In this document: one piece after another, positions 27,601 to 42,600 of the stretch | Layout of the letters: each line of letters begins with the position of its first letter | How positions within the stretch are numbered: position 1 is the stretch's first letter | Assembly: GCF_012273895.1 (NCBI RefSeq) | Contig: NW_024045134.1 | Location: 2,356,001 to 2,420,000, forward strand | DNA: 64,000 nt | Direction: 5' to 3' | Source: Zerene cesonia | Lineage: Eukaryota; Arthropoda; Insecta; Lepidoptera; Pieridae | Program-made: the position numbers and the translations under genes | Notes under the pieces: model-generated | Seen by the model: only the letters and a program-made list of their open reading frames with translations | What the model was told of the DNA's origin: nothing | The model's database searches: none

Positions 27601-30600
27601 CTCGCACGCAAGTACCGCACCCCCACACTTCTGTGCGGAATAGTGGCATACTACTGTTTCGTTTCGTGAGATGAGGAACCTTACCCTTCCCAGTCCTTTC
27701 CTTTTTCCCCTTTTTCCCCTTTTCATCGTCCATCCTTTCCTTATGCTCTAACACTTAAAAGCGGACAACGCATTTACAGCGACCCTAACTCTGCATATGT
27801 TCATGGGCGGTGGTGATCGCTTGTCATCACGCGAACCAACAGCCACATAGCATAAAAAAAATGTTAAAACTTCTGCCTCGTTCATCATTTAAAGCGTCAG
27901 AACATCAAATGGATAAAGTCCTTTATCAAGAGACATATCTACCGCGCTGGTATACCGTCATCAGTTGCCATAATAATTCACGGCATGTATCATTTCACAA
28001 AATTTTCCATCACGTTGCATACAATGTGATTTGGATGATATCCAAACGAATACGTTATATTTGGATGTTTTTGTGTTATTTTTTTACATTCGGAAATTCT
28101 TTAATGTTGTTAATTGGTCATTCACCGGCGATGTATCTAGCTCCACTTTGATTTTAATTACTTTATGATATGATTTATCTATTTTAAATAGAAGTTGGTT
28201 TTGATTAATTTTATTGAAGGCACAATGACAATAGAATAAATTTCGATAGTGCACCAAAGACCTTAATCAAATGTGGTACTACACTACATGTTTACCCGAG
28301 ATTAGTTAGTAAGTAGTGTTGCGGTTCTGTGATCAGTTGATAGCCACTAAAAGAAAATGCATACGCCAAAAGGCTTCTGGAACCTTCTTCAGTACATTAA
28401 GACAGCAAGAGGAAAGTTCACATAGTAACCAAAAAAGAAAACAAAATGCGAATTATTATAATGAATTACTGTGGGTAGCATAAAAGACTAGAAGGATATT
28501 TAACTATAGTGACAACGCTTCATTTAGCTAACAGCGGCTTAAAGACAATGCACCATGTCCAATTTCAGCACATACAGCGCTTCGTTCAGCTGACAGCGGT
28601 TTGAAGATTATTAGAAAACATAAAGACAGTATATCGAATACTAGTCCTCTAGCAGATTGGTTACTCTCGTAGGTACCTTTTTCAAGAGATACGGCGCCTC
28701 CACATTCAGCTGACAGCGGCGCGTGGTCTGTCGCTGGGAGTCGTCCGCCGTCCAGCTGTCGTCGGTGATGACGCACTCCAGCACCACCGGGATCTGCGGG
28801 CAGCTGGGGAAACGTCTCTCGTACGCCTGGCGATGGTGAAATGGTACTTGAGTATATGTGTTTTGGGGACATTATCGTGTGGTTTTCAGTAATTATAATA
28901 CGACGGTAACGCTAAATCTCGTTGAAAACATAAGCAATTGTTTTAAATGTTTTCAATTTCGCATATTATAAACCAGATTATAACATAATTACTTATTGAA
29001 TATGTGATATTGGACCTGAAGCATCGAATACATAAATAAGTAGTATAAAGATAATATGAAAGTACACGTTCATCAATAACCTCTATGAATATTTAAATTT
29101 CGTAGCACAAAAATCTATATATATATATGTGAATGAAACATCTGTTTGAACGATTTATATGAATAACTATCAATTTCAAATCCCACACAGGTCACAAAAA
29201 GGGCACTAGTTCCACATCTAGACGGACACATCAGCTATCTCTTGTAGGAAAGTTACCTAGTTTTATTTTCTAGATTTTAGTTCTACCTACGTTTCGGTAC
29301 CTATATAATAAAAATTTAAAAGACACGTTAAATTCTCACTGCGTTATTAAATGATTCATTTCGAAATAAAAATGAAATTAACCTTGTCATCATCATGGGA
29401 CACCTATGAGGGTTATCTATTAATTTATTTGCAAACAATTTGATGAAAATATGTTTTTTTTTACATTTCTATGTATTTATAACTTTTAATACGTTCGTTA
29501 ACATTATGTGGTGATAAATAGACCTTCTTTCTTTCTAATACCTACTATAATGAAGAAAGATTTTGATCTCAGTATATAACCAATTCTGAAAATTTCTTCA
29601 CCAGTAGAAATCCGCATTATACCTATAAATAAAACATAAGTTATGAAATATACATATCTTAGGATTTGTCATGTCGCTAATTCGAACTTGGTTAAAAAAT
29701 AATATAACCCCGATTATGTTTTCAATCATTGACATCAAGGATCGAGTTTAAATTTCCGGGCAATGCCGATAAACGGACGAACCGGAACTGGGATTTCCCA
29801 TCAATATCGCATTTTAGTTCACATCGTATGTAAATAAAAAGAATCAACATCAATATAAATACGATTCTAAAAAAGGAAATTTGTAAAACGATCGTTTTAC
29901 ATCCAAATACAATACGAAAAATACTTCAATTAGCAAGACAGCCCATACCGCGGCACCTCAAGCTAACGGCGAAATTAAATTCCTATTAATCAAAACGTAG
30001 CACGAGAAGCAGCTATCTACATACTAAATTTCATTGCAATCAGTTCAGTAGTTTTTGCGTGAAAGAGCAACAAACACACACACATCCTCAAACTTTCGCA
30101 TTTATAATATTAGTAGAAAAGTAGGAAGTAGGATTGTCAAATAAATTACCGTTTTCATTTACACCACCGAGAGATTAAAGGGGATTTTTCCGCACAACAC
30201 GCAAAGAAAAGGTTCTTTTAGGCCGATTTTAGCACTCTGACCTTCGGCACTGTCAGCGGAAACGTGGGAAACTCTATACAGCGCACACGCTGATATCCAC
30301 GCTTTAATCTTAAACGCTGCATATGTATGCACGCTTTTAAGCTCAAACATTTATTTTTTCAATTAGACTTCCTATAAACTAAAACACAAAAACTCAACTC
30401 TACTCTAAAAACTAACTCTGTAGTTGCTATTTTAAAATAATATAAATTTTACATTATAATTCTACATAATAAGTAACATGTACAAAACAATGATGCCAAA
30501 GAACTGTCCTGTGGTTCTTAAGCGACAACATTCCATGGATTGTCATAACGATAATTAGTCTATGGATCTAAAACCAGCCTTAATATTTATGTATTCGTAT

Positions 30601-33600
30601 TTACGCAGGACTCAGGTTCTCCTAGTGTGTGTGTATGTTCAAACGATGTGAGCAATAAGGTACAGCAATTTCCTATGTAATGTTACCCTAATTGTTATTT
30701 AGGAGTTTCTGAATTTCTTTAATAATTTTGCATTTTCATTATCCACAGCTGTGCATTTTTTTATTTCCTTTATGCAATTGGACGAATCCAAATAAATATA
30801 ATTACAAACATTTCAGCAATTTATAAGATTCACCTATCTACATAATACGTAGTTAATTAAAATAGTCAGTAATTATGTTTAACTAACGCCCTTCTTATTA
30901 AAATAAACAATGTAATAAAAATGGGGCGTTACGGGAAAATTTTGCCCCGTTACGAGATAACGCCGTCACGATAACGTAACGTGCAGATCCGCGGGTGTAA
31001 TACTAGCCAATCAATACATTATCGCATATAATTTTCGTCGTAAGACCGCGCATCGAAGACCATTACACAACACGTGTAGCGCTTACAAAGTAATCAATAG
31101 TTATATGACGATATTATACAATGTGAACGTCTATTTAATTATATCAATGGTTTATTCTAATATGCATGGTAACAAAACATAAACATACACACAAGATACA
31201 CAAAACTCAGTCTTATATTATCGCCTCCGGTGAATTCTGCCAGACAACCTTTACTTAACACTTAAGAGACATGGAAATTAATCCCTCACAGAGATACAGG
31301 TAACCTTTCTCATAATACTTAAAGACAGCTGTCCCCAACTGTACCAAAATAGGCGCTAAACACTCACACGTGACTCGCCCACCACACGCTGAATTGCGCA
31401 ATACATAACCCGCTATCAACATACAGACATGCCTACGTTGTACAGACGAAAACATAACACCTTCTACAAAAACAACCTAGGTAAGTAATACTCCACACGA
31501 TAACGTGTAAACTGGAGGTAAACCATTCTCAATACGCGTATATACTAACAATTCACATAGATTACGGATGTGTCGCATATTCCCATACCAAAATGCCATA
31601 TAATTAAAAAAAAAAATAACTGATTTGTTATATCTACACCGATTAAAAAAGTTTATTACGCAACAAACAAATATCTTGATGACTATGAATTTGAATTATG
31701 TTAAAATCTACTATATAAAAATATGTCGGGTTTTCCTTTCAGACACTACACCTCGAGAACGCACGAACCGATTTCCACGGTTTTGCATGCGTTGGAAAGG
31801 TCTAGGGCTCGGTGAGGTTTATAGTAAAGAAAATTCTGGAAAAATTTCAACAGAAAAGCGGGAAAATCATTTTTACATACAGCCATCTGTATAAAAATGA
31901 TGCGTTAAATTGCAATCATAATGATACGGTTCGCAATCTATCGATAGTTTACAATCTCGCTTGATAGATTGTAATATAACGATGTTTACAATCTTACGGT
32001 GACATATATATTACATACATGTTATTTTAATATGTACAAAGTTTCTTTTAAAGAGTAACTATCGAGTTTCTTACAGATTCTTCTCGGTAGAATCGGTGGT
32101 AGTTTCAAAAATATCACATGTAAAAGTTGGCATTAATGAAAGACCTTTTGAGTTCGAATTAGAGGTTGAGTTTGAGTTTCACTCAATTCGTCTCCACAGC
32201 GAAACAGCATTAGACAGTACAGCATTTTCGTGTAAGTATCTCAAACGCGTTCAAACAACACCCCGACACCGAGCCGGCCTTCGCGCGGCGGATATGAAAT
32301 CGACGTTACAACACACGCTGCCGTTTACTGCGTGCGCGCAGACGCACCGGGCGTGCGTGTCTAATCGTATCACGAGTTGTTCGTTTAATACTTACTCGAG
32401 TATGAGGTATGGGGATCTCCTATTTGAATTAATTTGGGACAATGTTGAATCACTGACCTATTCTCAGTAAAAGACACTCTGCAGTGGTAGCATTTGATTA
32501 TAATTTTCCAAATATTCTCAAGCAATTGTCAAGGTCTACTTCAAGTAATGAGGTTAAGTTCTATTATTTGACAATTTTATCGCCCTCACCAACCGTGTTG
32601 AATGACCACAATTATTTCGCCAATCTAACCAGCATTGGCTCAAACTCCTTTCTCCTATTATCCACTACTGGATAAATAGTACGTAATGACTGTCTGCTTT
32701 ACCAGAAATATACATGAAGTGTATGTACTATGTATACTTTCAAATAGCATTAAGGAAATGTTCAGGAACATATTCTATTTGTATATACTATACCAGTAAC
32801 ACGACCTTAAGGAAATCAACAAAATTCAGTTTTCCAGGACACCAATTACAGTTTACAAGGAAGTAATCCTTCTGATAAACACGGAAAACCACTTAAATCT
32901 ACAACAAGTACCTATTGGAATAACTTAACAAGTACAACACTCGTAGCTTTGCTACTATATTTCGATGCTAGAAAAAGACATCCAGCTATAACCAGAGAGA
33001 GTATAAACCTATCAGTCCTGCAGGAAGTGACGCATCAGCACCAAGAAGTATTCTTCTTTACTATTATAGAATTCTATTTATTGCCTTACAATTTAAAGGG
33101 ACAATACTTGTGGAATAGTTTTCGGTACTCACGACCCGTCGATTCCTCCTTGACTATGTCAAAATAAAAATAGACACGTCACTGTCGTATTGCCTAATAT
33201 CAAACCACACCCAAAGCTATTGGAGAAGATAAAACAAGACTCGCGCGAAATCGCTGGACATAATAACAAAGTCTTAAAATATCAGCGAACCCACGTCCAG
33301 GAATACGGCCTTGGCATTGCAACGCGATCAAAGTAACCGAGATGTATCTAAATAGAAAAATAAACAACGTGTACAGTCCGAAATTTACACAGGGTTTTTT
33401 ACAGCGGAGCTGCGCTTCGTTGTTTACGTCTCCTATCAAATTGATATTAGCCATCTGTAGAGTTAGAAACAGTTGGAGGATAAGTAACTTAACGTATTTT
33501 TGTTTTCATTTCCTCATGCGCAATCGGAATTGATTGATCTATTTCATATGAAAACTAATTTGTCGATTCTCGATAAATATGTATATTGAAAATATAAATA

Positions 33601-36600
33601 TATAAGAAAACGAAGTCACGAGACGACCGTCGAAGATGACATATGAGCTACAAAAACCGATTAAATGATTTTTTTCATCTGTCCCAAGCTCCTCCCAATA
33701 GTTTCCCTCCAAAAAGGAAGCGGCGCAATTTTTTTTAATTACTTTAAACGCAGCAGCACGCTGGTATTAAAAATGTGAAAATTCTGTAACGTCGATCCGC
33801 TGTGTAGATGGTTAATCCATTAAAACACAAGTTAAACAAAAATATAATTTAAGTTATATACCTAAAGTATAACGAAGTTAACAGAAATATTTCGTGAGGT
33901 TTCCTAAACACGTGCTCTTATTACGTACACGTGATTGGCTAATACGTTAATGCTTCAACTAATCAAATATTTGAGTCATCGAATACAAAAAATAAATTCA
34001 ATGATAATGCGAGTGTGTTTGTTTTTTTTATATTTATAATGTCTCCATTCGCAATGGAGCAACGGCAAAAGTAAGGTGAACGAGTGGTACTCCGCGAGCG
34101 ACGACGCGGGGTAAAGCAATCAAGAAATAAATTGTAATCTTGAACATATTTTTTTCACAACGTTATATGAGGCTGGTTTTAGTCACGCCGACCGTCCATA
34201 CCGACAGCCGAAACGTGTGAACCTCTATGAAGCGTCTTAGAATAACGCATAGGTATCAAGCATGCGCCTTTCACTAGTCTAAAGTGACTACTGAAGTACT
34301 TTATTATATTTGACTAGCTGCGCCCCCCGGTTTCACTCGCATTAGTCCGTATCCCGTAAGAATATTGGGATAACAAGTTGCCTGTATGTATTCCAGTTGT
34401 CCAGCTGTCTACGTACCAAATTTCATTGCAATCGGTTCAGTAGTTTTTGCGTGAAAGAGCAACAAACACACACACATCCTTACAAACTTTCGCTTTTATA
34501 ATATTAGTAGGATCATTTTAAATATATATGTCAGCTTTAAACGGACTGCAAATCACAAAAACTAACCGGAAATATTATTTACACTTAAGTTATACATACA
34601 TAACAACTAAGGTAAGATACTCTTACTTAGGTATATATTTTGGGGTGTACCGATACCGTAAGATCCCCGTTTGATCCACTTGCTTTGCGCTCGACCAACC
34701 ATCTTTACTTGGATCGTAACCCAAAGTGTAAGCAACTATTGCAAAGTTGTTCTAGGAAAAACGTGAACCATTTCACGTGTTAACCTTTTATAGATAGATG
34801 TTCAAAATATCCCGGCGTAAGAGGTCACAGGCCGTCTCAGACTAAGCTGGATTACCTATTAATAGCCTTAACAGCTTACAGGGCATTTTAGCGGCAGCTA
34901 GAATTACGTATCAGACACTACGCGATAGATTTAAATAATGCGCTTACTTAATAAAATTGGGTAAAATTTAATTTTGAAAAGCCAATAAACACTGTCTAAA
35001 TTAGCAGAAAATAGCCTGCAATATAACAACGTTTTAATTACAAGATCTGCGTCATCCTTTCATATCGATCTTATAAATATATATTATAAGCTTTTAGTTT
35101 GGGAATTAAACAGCTGCTAGCAGCATATATAACCATTAATATTCATACATGATTAGAGTCCAACCACATAATTTTCTATTGAATTCCTCCATCCCCACGT
35201 GACGTCATATCAGACTTTCTTAATACCAAACCGTGTGCATTGTCTCCATTAAACACCCAAACCGAATGTGCCAATCGACCTGCATCCAGTCCCCAGCGAC
35301 CTTCTAAACGTGACTGATTGAATGATTGCGTCTATCGATTATGAAGCACAGCTGGGAACATCACAATTGTTGCTGCGAACTATGACATTCAGTGATCCGA
35401 AACATACGTCGGGTCGGGCATAGATTAAATTCATATTGAGTATTATATACTTTGGTATGGTATAATTGTGCTGACCGTAAAATTATTGTTACCAATAAAC
35501 ATGTACCTATTCAATATGCATTAATGAAACTGCATATTAAACGCAATTTATTTTGATTACCTACTAGTACTAGATTAAATGTGAATTATACAAATTTATC
35601 GCATGTTAAATTTAATCAGAACTACTTTTGATAAAAAAAAACACACACACAAAATCGATATTTTCAATCAACCCTCATTCATGATTTCAAAGATCCTTCG
35701 AGCCCGTTGTATCCCATAGTAATTACTATACAGAATATAACTAGGTACCTCGTGACCAAGTTGTTAAGTTAAACCCAGATGCCTTATAGCTTTCAGGTGT
35801 AAATGGATTTTCTAGGCCGAGACCTAGACTGTCTCCACTGGGTATCGCAAGGTCGAGCTATTCTAGTTATTGTCGAGTTCGATCTTATTACTCAGAAATA
35901 TCCATAATCTAAAATCGTCCATCCATTCCCGCGGGGAGTACCTACTGGCCCGCTTGCACAACTATAAGTAATTGAATAACGTGCTTGCGTGTCGCGGGTC
36001 AATTATTAGGGCAAGCAAGAACGTAAACATCTTTGAACTATGACATTCAATCTAATCGAACTATGAATTTCAAGGGGTCAATTAGTGGAATGTCTTATTT
36101 TTAGTTATAGCTTTTGATTGACTCATAGCAATTACCTAAAAGAGTCTATGAGAACTCGATCAAACATTTTTTTTTTTATATTTATAGGAGATTTTGAAAA
36201 CAAATGAATTAATCTGTATATTGCCATCCTAGACTAATCAATGTTAAATTTTATAATTTGAAGACAGAAAATGCAAAAAGATTCATAGAAGAAAGTAAGA
36301 ATCATAGCCCCTTTTCTTCCTCATAAATCACGGACCTAAGACAAAAAGTATTTGATATATATACTCCCAAAACTACGTTAAACATTTCTGGTAAACAGAC
36401 ATAATAACAATATGAAAGTCTATCGCAACTTCAAAAACATTTGGAAATTCTGCTGGAAAATCAACGGTTACGGCACCGCATTACAGACGATTTGTAATTT
36501 CCTCGAACGTTAATAACCGGCTTGCAAGTAATTAACTATAATTTGCTTCAACAGCTGTCCGCTAATCCACACGTTTCCCTGCTCACAAGAATCCTTGGCC

Positions 36601-39600
36601 CGTAATCGCCTACGAGGAGTAAGTTACAACTGCGCCGCGATCGATTTAAACTCGTTTAAATGGTTTGAACCATTAAGGGATAGAGCTACGAGGTACAGAA
36701 ATGAAGGAACATCGTGGCGATACCCATTTTATTCTTTTATCTAAACCTTACAGATATCTCGTTAACGGACAGAAGATTAAAATCTAGACTGAGCGATAAT
36801 CTAGCAAATGTATGCCAAAAAGATGTTTTATTAAGGTTTTGTCAGATGGAACGCGTGATTAGTGCGTGCAGGAGCGCTCACTTCACGCCGCGCCATATCG
36901 CCGGATTGTGTTGAACTATGCGGTAACATGCTTTCAAACAGATATAGGGCGTCAGGTAAGTGCTCTGACGCGCGCTAAGAACGCGTTCTATCTTACAAAG
37001 CCATGGACATTCATATAGCCGTCAACTTCCCATTTCCAGCTAGAAAATTCTCACGATCGAATCATCGTTAATAGCTCCACAATCCTCCAGAAATCCAATA
37101 AAACGCCAAGCATCACGATCACACCAAGTGACAGCCACTATTCGCACCACCGATAACGAAATTAGCAACGAGGAACTGATAGGAAGGTCAAATGTCGAAT
37201 GCCGAGCGCGGTTTCACTTTCATTTCATACATTTATAATTACACTTTGAGCGTTATCTTGTTTGGTGTCTCGAAATGGAATACTACGCAAATAGCTCCAT
37301 TTGCTGTGATCGTTATTTATAAGTATCGTTTATGATTATCATCTTCTACGTTACGGAGGGAATTGTGTTTCTAGTAATTTCTAAGACGCTTTATTTTATA
37401 AAGGAAGTAAAGATGTATTCAGGACTATATGCTAATCTTGAAGAAATCATGATTTTAAGAAGCTTTGAAGGTCAGTAAGAGAAGAAAATTCATGCACAGT
37501 AATTTAATATATGTAAGTACCTAATGAGCTTCTCCAACGGTAACTTATACGATTAGTAGCACAAAGAGTATGGGATCCGTCATAACAATAAAGCAAAACA
37601 TGACACGTAATTAAATTGTTTATGAATCGATTAGGCTTCAACCATAGTTATTGATTAGCCACGTCAATGTAAAATAAATTGTACAATAAGTGTGAACAAT
37701 TCCACATCAATTTAAGTAAAGAATATTATCATTTGATAATACATTTTTTAACAAAAACCTTGACCGCCTTCAAACTGTCGAACTGGACCCAAAGAGAAAA
37801 CATGGAAGACATCAGCTTTCAAAAAAAAAAACTAATAAAAATCGGTTCCCGCTATCAAGTTCCGAGGTAGCGAACCCAAAAAAAATACAAACAAATTGAA
37901 AATCGCATTCTCTTACGTCGGTTGAAAACTTACCAATCATTAAAACAAATTGCATAGATTTATTCATTCGTTTAAGAACTACATCCGGAATATTGAATGT
38001 TTTTAGTTATATTTGAACTCGGCGAGATAAGGAAACGAGAGTGAATCCCGTCCATCCGATAACATCTTATCATTTGTAAATACAACTGGTTGTATTTAAT
38101 TATTATTATTATCATTACGATTTATGTCAACAACTAGCTGCGCCCCGCGGTTTCACCTGCATAAGTCCGTATCCCGTAGGAATATCGGGATAAAAAGTTG
38201 CCTATATATTATTCCAGTATTCCAGCTGTCTACGTACCAAATTTCATTGCAATTGGTTCAGCAGTTTTTGCGTGAAAGAGCAACAAACAAACAAACACAC
38301 ACACACACACACACACACTTCCTTACAAACTTTCGCATTTATAATATTAGTAGTCAGTAGTAGGATTTGAATGAAAGTAGATATAAGTAGATTTGGACAA
38401 ACTAATTGAGTGAATTGTTTTTATTTTTATCATAATGAAGAAGACGTAAAACGATCACAGAATACGGTATACAGAGCCAGTTTATTAAACTACAAAGCCT
38501 GAACTGTTCAGTTCTACATATGACAAAAGGGCAAAGGTAGATTTCCAGCTTCTTTTCGTGCTAAGGAGTAAATAAGGAAGAATTACTTAAACGTAACCAG
38601 AATGACAGAAGGAATATATATTTGTTGCCAAATACATAGTTTTAAGTCTACTTAAAAAAATACAAACGAAAAATATAAAGAAAAAACGACGGACTGTTGT
38701 AGCAATGAGGTCAGACTCAGCAATCCACGCTAACAGACTCGTAAGAGTACGACAGCGTTGATTTTCTGCGTGAGTTGTTCGCATTAATATTCGTTTAATT
38801 ACATTACCATAGCGACAAAACGTATCCTTGCACCCCTGGCAATGCACCTACCCCATACCGAGGGTAAAGTTTAGATGCACAGTAAAACGCGGCTCCCGAC
38901 ACGTGGCTAGAGTTTAATCTGAAAACCAAGTTCGACACGAGAAATGGAGATCAACGCACCACGATTCTCTACAATTGTGCCGAGTGAACGATCTCANNNN
39001 NNNNNNNNNNNNNNNNNNNNNNNNNNNNNNNNNNNNNNNNNNNNNNNNNNNNNNNNNNNNNNNNNNNNNNNNNNNNNNNNNNNNNNNNNNNNNNNNNNNN
39101 NNNNNNNNNNNNNNNNNNNNNNNNNNNNNNNNNNNNNNNNNNNNNNNNNNNNNNNNNNNNNNNNNNNNNNNNNNNNNNNNNNNNNNNNNNNNNNNNNNNN
39201 NNNNNNNNNNNNNNNNNNNNNNNNNNNNNNNNNNNNNNNNNNNNNNNNNNNNNNNNNNNNNNNNNNNNNNNNNNNNNNNNNNNNNNNNNNNNNNNNNNNN
39301 NNNNNNNNNNNNNNNNNNNNNNNNNNNNNNNNNNNNNNNNNNNNNNNNNNNNNNNNNNNNNNNNNNNNNNNNNNNNNNNNNNNNNNNNNNNNNNNNNNNN
39401 NNNNNNNNNNNNNNNNNNNNNNNNNNNNNNNNNNNNNNNNNNNNNNNNNNNNNNNNNNNNNNNNNNNNNNNNNNNNNNNNNNNNNNNNNNNNNNNNNNNN
39501 NNNNNNNNNNNNNNNNNNNNNNNNNNNNNNNNNNNNNNNNNNNNNNNNNNNNNNNNNNNNNNNNNNNNNNNNNNNNNNNNNNNNNNNNNNNNNNNNNNNN

Positions 39601-42600
39601 NNNNNNNNNNNNNNNNNNNNNNNNNNNNNNNNNNNNNNNNNNNNNNNNNNNNNNNNNNNNNNNNNNNNNNNNNNNNNNNNNNNNNNNNNNNNNNNNNNNN
39701 NNNNNNNNNNNNNNNNNNNNNNNNNNNNNNNNNNNNNNNNNNNNNNNNNNNNNNNNNNNNNNNNNNNNNNNNNNNNNNNNNNNNNNNNNNNNNNNNNNNN
39801 NNNNNNNNNNNNNNNNNNNNNNNNNNNNNNNNNNNNNNNNNNNNNNNNNNNNNNNNNNNNNNNNNNNNNNNNNNNNNNNNNNNNNNNNNNNNNNNNNNNN
39901 NNNNNNNNNNNNNNNNNNNNNNNNNNNNNNNNNNNNNNNNNNNNNNNNNNNNNNNNNNNNNNNNNNNNNNNNNNNNNNNNNNNNNNNNNNNNNNNNTGAA
40001 AACCAAGTTCGACACGAGAAATGGAGATCAACGCACCACGATTCTCTACAATTGTGCCGAGTGAACGATCTCACCGCTAGGCATTATCGTGTTATTGCGC
40101 ATTATTCAATTTGCACGAGCACTCGGTCTTCGGAAAATGCGATAAAATGACAATTCCGCCGTCCGCACATCACCAAAAACTATATCTATTATGAGCGATA
40201 AAAAAGCAACACGGTAATTGGATCAAGTGAGTATCGATATTACTTCCTTTAAACGCCTATTTGTGTATCCACATAAAATATATCTTTAGAAGTATGATAA
40301 TTTTCTATTTGTTTCAGGCAGCATTGTCCATATATTGTTAGAATTACATATTATTCTAGTGTTAGTATGATTATATGTATTTATTTCTAGATGTAAGAAT
40401 AACATACCATTTCCTGTTAATAGAATTATGTACTTTATTTAGGACTCTTAAAATACCATTTAAATTTTTTATTTCAAAATAACATAAAGATCAATAAATA
40501 TAAGGCATCTGCGTCACTTCTAGTGTCTATGAACGGAGAACACATAATTTCAGGGTACCCAAGTCAGGCATGCCTCCTAGCATGTCTACCTTAAATAATT
40601 TAACAAGAATTATACTTGTATTTCATGTGAGTTGTAACCATTCAAGGGTATATTTTAAAACAATTTACCTTTAAAATTATACGTCAAATATAGTTTAATT
40701 ACACAAAATGAGTTAATTATAATCTATTACGTTGTATCCCTTACCGTCCGTCCGTCCGTCTTATATGTATAGGTACACTTAGTGCGTGTCAAAGGTTATC
40801 CACATTTTTTTACCGCGTATCTATTATTTGACCCTTGAAATCACATAGATTGGCTTACACCGTCCTCCTTTATCAACCGACTTAAAAAAATGGGGACGTT
40901 CTCCATTCGATTGTATTTTTTCTGATTGATACAACGGTTGTGTGTATTTTGATTATTTGTTTTGTTTTTTAAAGCTGGTGCCTTTCGTATGGTTCCATTT
41001 AAATTTGGTTGGACAATTTGACGGCTTTTATCTTTTGTTAAAGACAGTTTTTCTTTAGTTTTTAGTTATTCAAGTTCATACTTACTAGGATCATTCAAAG
41101 TGTATTTAAATTTATGAACAAAAAATGTGTCCTTCATGCAACTTCACACATTATGCATATTAACGCATGCATTGTTCATTTGTTTCATTATTTGTTAGAA
41201 CGTTTGTACGTAACAGACTACAGACTTTCTCAACGACGGCGATAACAATGCCCTCGCGCGATGGGCGCTGAAGGCCTAGTAGAGGCCTGTAAGAATTCAA
41301 AAACATTTGGGGGCGTTGGAGTGGGTCACGGGGGGCGATGACTGGTTGTAATAATTAAATATTTTAAAATTCTCACAACATAAACCTTCTAATTAACATT
41401 GATTCTAGCAATTCGACCTTGGACGCTAGTAGAGTAACATGAAAAAAATACACAAGACTAACTACGCCCAAATAACCAGACACGGGTCAAATCGCTACGG
41501 GCGGAGACATTTCCGCATAACAAACAAACAAACAAAAAAAAAACAAGTTATAAAAAAGAGCAAAAAACAAAATAAGGACCAAAAATGCACAAAACAAAAA
41601 ACAAAAACACTCCAAGTATTTAGTACGAGGTCTACCAGTGTTCTATTCACTCCAGTCTCTTCACAGCTGGTACAATCTGAACGTATCCGGTATTTTGATC
41701 GACTTAGTTGTTATCATAAAACAAATACATATGTGAAAATGTAACTCATTTCTCACGTGGACAGCGTCGATACAATTCATTAACGCAGCGAGCACTGGTG
41801 CTGGTGCACGTGAATTAGCATACTTGAATCACGAATCAGCATTTTATTATAACAACATTCCACATACCATTATGATTTGAGCTATGCAAATGGAATAGAG
41901 ACGGATCGTATTATTCAGTTTCTGCATCATTTCCAACGCGAAAAAAAAAAACAATTTCTGAATGTTGTTTTTTTTTTATTGTTGTAGCTCAAAAGCTTTG
42001 GAAGGCTCAAAAAATTACGTGAGGTGTTAAAGGGGGGGAGGGGGTCAAGCAAAATCTTTCCAAATCTCACTTGGGGGAGAGGGGGGGGGGGGGGTTCTAA
42101 TAAATGTTACGTAATTTTTTTTTCAACAGAAAACCGTGAAAATAAATAATATTATCAATATCTAATTGAATCTCCTTTGATCTTTGCTCATTTGGGCTTG
42201 ACAGGCATTTAACTACAAACATCAAAAACACTACGATCTATTATTTATAACAGCGTACCATTTAAATTTTCATTACTTTAACCGAAATGCCTTTGTTTCA
42301 GATTTGAGGTTACCTACATCAACAATCACAAGTACCTACTGATTGCCGAGTTGGCCAGCAACTGTTGCTAATACAATTTGCAACAATTGCAACAAGATCA
42401 ATGACCGTGTATCCGCTACGTTCCCAAAACTTACCGAATATAAGCGACACACAGTTTTGCTCCATTCGACATTTAAAATAGGGTCAACGACGTCCCTGGT
42501 GCACCACTGGTGCACCATCATCATTCGAAATATTAAAAACGGACCAAATGATAACAATCCCATGTCAAACACGAAAACCCAGGAAGTTATCGAATAAGCA

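Larger units (their letters stand above)
26384..28676 (-). other. retm intron 2
   Basis: Contains the retroposon at 26471-26678 and the SINE at 27564-27860; otherwise AT-rich with no recognised gene. Confidence 0.7.

Noticed and set aside
32096..32470. 124-codon plus-strand frame in retm intron 1
   Set aside because: No family resemblance or splice context; it is open because the patch is CpG-rich. Kept only as a possible regulatory patch.
38914..40150. Long open frames of 345-391 codons on both strands
   Set aside because: They are made almost entirely of N from the assembly gap.
41439..41744. 101-codon Lys-rich plus-strand frame
   Set aside because: The Lys and Gln codons come from A-rich simple sequence; no coding signal.
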